NCBI RefSeq assembly: GCF_022095675.1
Contig: NZ_JAHYSG010000009.1
Location: 62,001-126,000 of the forward strand
Direction: 5' to 3'
Source of the DNA: Dactylosporangium sp. AC04546
GTDB taxonomy: Bacteria; Actinomycetota; Actinomycetes; Mycobacteriales; Micromonosporaceae
Length of the DNA stretch: 64,000 nt
The notes below the pieces were generated by a model, which ran no database searches, was not told the origin of the DNA, and saw only the letters and a list, made by a program, of their open reading frames with translations. Below, piece by piece: positions 61,275-64,000 of the stretch; position 1 is the stretch's first letter; every line of letters begins with the position of its first letter. The position numbers and the translations under genes are program-made.

Positions 61275-61463
61275 ATGAAGGTCTCGATCGAGTCGGACAG
61301 ATGCATCGCCAGCGGTGGCTGTGTGTTCGCCTGCCCTGAGGTGTTCGACCAGGACGACGACGGGATTGTCGTGCTGCTCGACCCGACCCCGGGCGAGGAG
61401 TTGCGCCAGCAGGTCATGGACGCCATTGATGCCTGCCCCGCGGCAGTCATCACCGTGGAATGA
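61275..61463 (+). CDS. P450-type [3Fe-4S] ferredoxin
   Basis: This is a 62-residue ferredoxin: RCIASGGCVFACPEVFDQDDDG at the N-terminus (Cys10, Cys16, Cys20) and ACPAAVITVE at the end (Cys54). The spacing and the PEVFDQDDDG segment are typical of small actinomycete ferredoxins that feed P450s. It passes electrons from the reductase at 61473 to one or both P450s. The extra Cys at position 20 is slightly unusual for a three-iron cluster. Confidence 0.92.
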   Translation: MKVSIESDRCIASGGCVFACPEVFDQDDDGIVVLLDPTPGEELRQQVMDAIDACPAAVITVE

Positions 61464-61472
61464 GCCGCCGGC

Positions 61473-62663
61473 GTGACCGACGTCAAGCAGGCCAGGGTGG
61501 TGATCGTCGGCGGGTCGGCGGCCGGGATGTCCACCGCTACCGCACTTCGCCGGCGCGGGCATGACGGGCCGATCACCGTCCTGAGCGCCGAGCGGCATCT
61601 GCCGTACGACCGCCCGCCCCTGTCCAAGCAGTACCAGACGCATGGCTGGGAGCTGGACCGGCTGCTCCTTCTGCCGGCGGACCGGCTGGCCGCCCTCGCG
61701 CTCGACATCCGGCCGGGCGTCGCGGCCGAGTCGGCGGACCTCGCCGCCGGTGTGGTGCGCGACGACACCGGCGCGCACCACCCGTACGACCATCTGGTGA
61801 TCGCCACCGGCCTGGTGCCGCGCGGGCTGCCGACGTTGGCGGGCCTGCCGGCGCTCCAACTGCGGACGCTCGAGGACGCCGGGCGGCTGCGGGCCGCACT
61901 GCGGCCGGGTACCCACGTCGCGGTGATCGGGGCCGGCTTCATCGGCCTCGAGTGCGCGGCGACCGCGCGGTCGCTCGGTGCCGAGGTGACGGTCGTCGAG
62001 CCGGTCGCCGAGCCACTCGCCAACCGCCTCGGGGCCGACACAGCCGCCCGGCTGCGTAGCCTGCACGCCGACCAGGGCGTGCGGCTGCGGACCGGGGTGA
62101 CGGTCGACGTCGGTGCGCGGCTGCCCGACGGCAGGACTCGCTTGACGCTGGCCGACACGAGCACCGTTGACGCCGACGTCGTGCTCGTCGCGGTCGGCGC
62201 GGCACCCTGTGTCGACTGGCTGCACGACACCGGTATCGACGTCTCGGACGGCGTGCTCTGCGATGAGTACTCGCGGGTCCGCGAGCGGGTCTGGGCCGTC
62301 GGTGACATCGCCCGCTGGCACCACCGGGGCTACGACGAACTGATCCGGATCGAGCACCGGACGAACGCGATCGAGCAGGGACAGCACGTTGCCGCCGGCA
62401 TCCACGGTGAGCTGCGGCCGTACCGGCCGTTGCCGTTCTTCTGGACCGACCACTACGACGTGCGCCTGCAGATGGCTGGCCGGTACACGCCGGCGGCCGT
62501 CGAGACCCACGTCGACGTGCCGGGCCGCGACGACGCGTTCCTCAAGCTCTTCCACGCCGGCGGCGACCTGCGTGCCGTGCTGGCCTGGAACGCGCCCAAG
62601 CAGCTCGTGCCGTACCGCCGGGAGCTGCTCGCGCGCTTGGACAACGATCGGGTGACCGCATGA
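61473..62663 (+). CDS. FAD-dependent ferredoxin reductase
   Basis: This is a 396-residue putidaredoxin reductase-type flavoprotein: FAD motif VIVGGSAAGMSTATAL, RPPLSKQYQ, the second dinucleotide motif VIGAGFIGLECAATARSLG for NAD(P)H, and VWAVGDIARW near the FAD ring. It should reduce the 61275 ferredoxin. GTG 61473 is nine bases after the ferredoxin stop. The stop overlaps the start of the DUF1059 gene. Confidence 0.93.
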   Translation: MTDVKQARVVIVGGSAAGMSTATALRRRGHDGPITVLSAERHLPYDRPPLSKQYQTHGWELDRLLLLPADRLAALALDIRPGVAAESADLAAGVVRDDTGAHHPYDHLVIATGLVPRGLPTLAGLPALQLRTLEDAGRLRAALRPGTHVAVIGAGFIGLECAATARSLGAEVTVVEPVAEPLANRLGADTAARLRSLHADQGVRLRTGVTVDVGARLPDGRTRLTLADTSTVDADVVLVAVGAAPCVDWLHDTGIDVSDGVLCDEYSRVRERVWAVGDIARWHHRGYDELIRIEHRTNAIEQGQHVAAGIHGELRPYRPLPFFWTDHYDVRLQMAGRYTPAAVETHVDVPGRDDAFLKLFHAGGDLRAVLAWNAPKQLVPYRRELLARLDNDRVTA

Positions 62664-62815
62664 AGGAAGTCATCTGCCCGGCCTGCGGGGCGCTCGTCGA
62701 AGGCGAGACGGACGACGAGCTGTACGTCGCGGCCCGGGAACACACCCTGGACGCGCACCACTACGACATCCCGCGCGAGCACGTCATCGCCTCCGCGGTC
62801 GAGGTCGACCAGTGA
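62660..62815 (+). CDS. DUF1059-family small metal-binding-like protein
   Basis: This is a 51-residue protein from ATG 62660 to TGA 62813-62815. It overlaps the reductase stop as ATGA. The N-terminus CPACG supplies two cysteines, followed by VEGETDDEL and an EHTLDAHH histidine cluster, the arrangement of DUF1059 small zinc-ribbon-like proteins. Function is unknown. Its tight coupling to the P450 redox genes suggests a metal or redox role there, or a regulatory one. Confidence 0.72.
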   Translation: MKEVICPACGALVEGETDDELYVAAREHTLDAHHYDIPREHVIASAVEVDQ

Positions 62816-62838
62816 ACCGCCCACGAGCAGGAGCGAGC

Positions 62839-64000
62839 ATGAACGCATTTCAATCCATCCGGATCCTCGATCTCACCCACGGGGTCGCCGGGCCGTACAG
62901 CACGATGATCCTCGGGGATCTCGGCTGCGACGTGCTCAAGGTCGAGCGACCGGGGCGCGGGGACGCGAGCCGCTACATGAATGTCAGCGACCGTTTCCTC
63001 ACCGACATCCCGCTCGTCGGTGGCGACTACTTCATGGCGATCAACCGCAACAAGCGGTCCGTGACGATCGACTTCAAGGACAGCCGCGGGATCGACGTCG
63101 TGCGCCGGCTCGCGGACAACGTCGACATCGTCGTCCAGAACTTCCGGCCCGGCGTCGTAGACCGGCTCGGCATCGGGCCGGCCGACCTGATGGCGCGCAA
63201 TCCGCGCCTCATCTACGCCTCCCTCAACGCCTACGGCGACGAAGGGCCGATCGCCAGCCACCCCGGGATGGACGTCGCCGTGCAGGCGCGGTCGGGTGTC
63301 ATGTCCATCACCGGCCACGGTGGACCGGAAGGCCCGGTCAAGCCCGGTGTCTCGCTGGCGGACTTCTCCGGCGGCGTGCACCTGTCGCTGGCCATCATCG
63401 CGGCGCTCTTTCAGCGGCAGTCGACCGGCAAGGGGGAAGACGTACGCGTCTCCCTGCTCGACGCCACCATGTCGATGCTCATCAACTACTCGGTGGCGGT
63501 CACCGACGGGCGGGCCGACATCGCGCCGATGGGATCCGGCCATCCGCAGCTCGCGCCGTTCGAGGCCATCGCCACCGCCGACGGCTACGTCGTGGTCGCA
63601 CCGGGCACGAACCGGCTGTTCGCCGACCTGTGCCGCCTGCTCGGACGCGAGGACCTCCTGCGCGACGAACGGTTCTCCAGCAACCCGCTGCGGGTCAAGC
63701 ACCGACCGGCCCTGATCGCCGAGCTGGAACCCATCTTCAAGGGCCGCACCACCGCCGAATGGCTCGACGCCCTCGAGAAGGCGGGTGTCCCGTGCGCTCC
63801 GGTGAACACGCTCAAGCAGGCGTTCGCCGACGAGCAGCTGCTCGCCAACGGGATGATCCAGTCGCTGGAACATCCCACGCTCGGCACTGTCACGCAGCTC
63901 GGCTCGCCGTACCGGTTGGGCGGCCGGCAGCCGGAGCTACGGCGCCACCCGCCGCGGCTGGGTGAGCACACCGATGCGGTGCTGAGCGAGCTGCTGGGCC
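62839..64000 (+). CDS. Class III (CaiB/BaiF) acyl-CoA transferase, 3' truncated by window edge
   Basis: 387 residues are visible with no stop, which is close to the usual family length. The N-terminus IRILDLTHGVAGPYSTMILGDLGCDVLKVERPG (in two parts) is the family signature, with the catalytic Asp expected in the MDVAVQARSG region. FRPGVVDRLGIG and GVPCAPVNTLKQAFAD are also conserved. It moves CoA between acids without ATP. AGGAGCG precedes ATG 62839. It probably activates the P450 product, complementing the ligase at 56348. Confidence 0.9.
   Translation, partial: MNAFQSIRILDLTHGVAGPYSTMILGDLGCDVLKVERPGRGDASRYMNVSDRFLTDIPLVGGDYFMAINRNKRSVTIDFKDSRGIDVVRRLADNVDIVVQNFRPGVVDRLGIGPADLMARNPRLIYASLNAYGDEGPIASHPGMDVAVQARSGVMSITGHGGPEGPVKPGVSLADFSGGVHLSLAIIAALFQRQSTGKGEDVRVSLLDATMSMLINYSVAVTDGRADIAPMGSGHPQLAPFEAIATADGYVVVAPGTNRLFADLCRLLGREDLLRDERFSSNPLRVKHRPALIAELEPIFKGRTTAEWLDALEKAGVPCAPVNTLKQAFADEQLLANGMIQSLEHPTLGTVTQLGSPYRLGGRQPELRRHPPRLGEHTDAVLSELLG

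Noticed and set aside
1..64000. tRNA, rRNA, riboswitch, IS element, prophage, replication origin or CRISPR features
   Set aside because: I looked in the intergenic gaps on both strands and found no cloverleaf, transposase, integrase, DnaA-box cluster or regular repeat array that I could support.

Overview
The window is high-GC DNA with long, tightly packed genes, frequent ATGA/GTGA start-stop overlaps and many GTG starts. Families such as ROK and TetR repressors, CUT1 and CUT2 sugar ABC transporters, Tat substrates, actinomycete-type P450s with a small ferredoxin, and a CGNR zinc-finger protein point to a soil actinomycete with a large genome. I cannot fix the genus from sequence alone. There are no rRNA or tRNA genes, phage genes, transposases or CRISPR arrays. 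The window is a row of catabolic gene clusters, most with their own repressor.

Layout. (1) 1-1752: C-terminal part of a large ATPase-type regulator. (2) 1883-9392: ROK repressor, CUT1 sugar transporter (two permeases and a lipoprotein), a GH15 glucohydrolase and a GH31 glycosidase, read as an alpha-glucan or isomalto-oligosaccharide uptake operon. (3) 9420-13018: an SMI1/HEAT protein, an unknown protein, and a dehydrogenase divergent from its probable TetR repressor across a double operator. (4) 13347-22899: secreted GH20 hexosaminidase, secreted GH2 exo-glucosaminidase, ROK repressor, CUT2 transporter and ROK kinase. A long palindrome in the repressor/transporter gap shares half of itself with the GH20 upstream region, so this looks like one chitosan/chitin-oligomer regulon. 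(5) 22939-40464: a divergent island of 17 genes (7 leftward, 10 rightward) with creatininase-like, CGNR, RidA-like, SelA-like PLP, MFS, CUT1 transporter, class V aminotransferase, three further hydrolases, DUF4432, Gfo/Idh and SDR proteins. It looks like catabolism of an unknown nitrogen-containing, sugar-like compound. (6) 40487-43585: tatA, a Tat-exported TIM-barrel sugar isomerase-like protein, and a divergent ROK regulator.

(7) 43705-64000 is the most interesting region. It holds an amidohydrolase with a DUF59 protein, an aldo-keto reductase with a thioesterase, two cytochrome P450s, a ferredoxin, a ferredoxin reductase, a TetR regulator, two paralogous Liv-type binding proteins, LivH, a LivM-LivF fusion, LivG, an SDR, an acyl-CoA synthetase, an MFS permease, a TesB thioesterase, a 51-residue DUF1059 protein and a class III CoA-transferase cut by the window edge. 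Five separate intergenic regions carry one or two copies of the same palindrome, TGTCAAC-N6-GTTGACA, usually over a recognisable promoter. The whole block therefore looks like a single TetR-type regulon for import, hydroxylation and CoA-dependent breakdown of an unidentified, probably cyclic or terpenoid-like, acid. The two binding-protein genes share a 382-bp block with one mismatch inside otherwise diverged sequence, which looks like recent gene conversion.

All product names are from reading the sequence; no database search was possible. Substrates are inferences unless stated.
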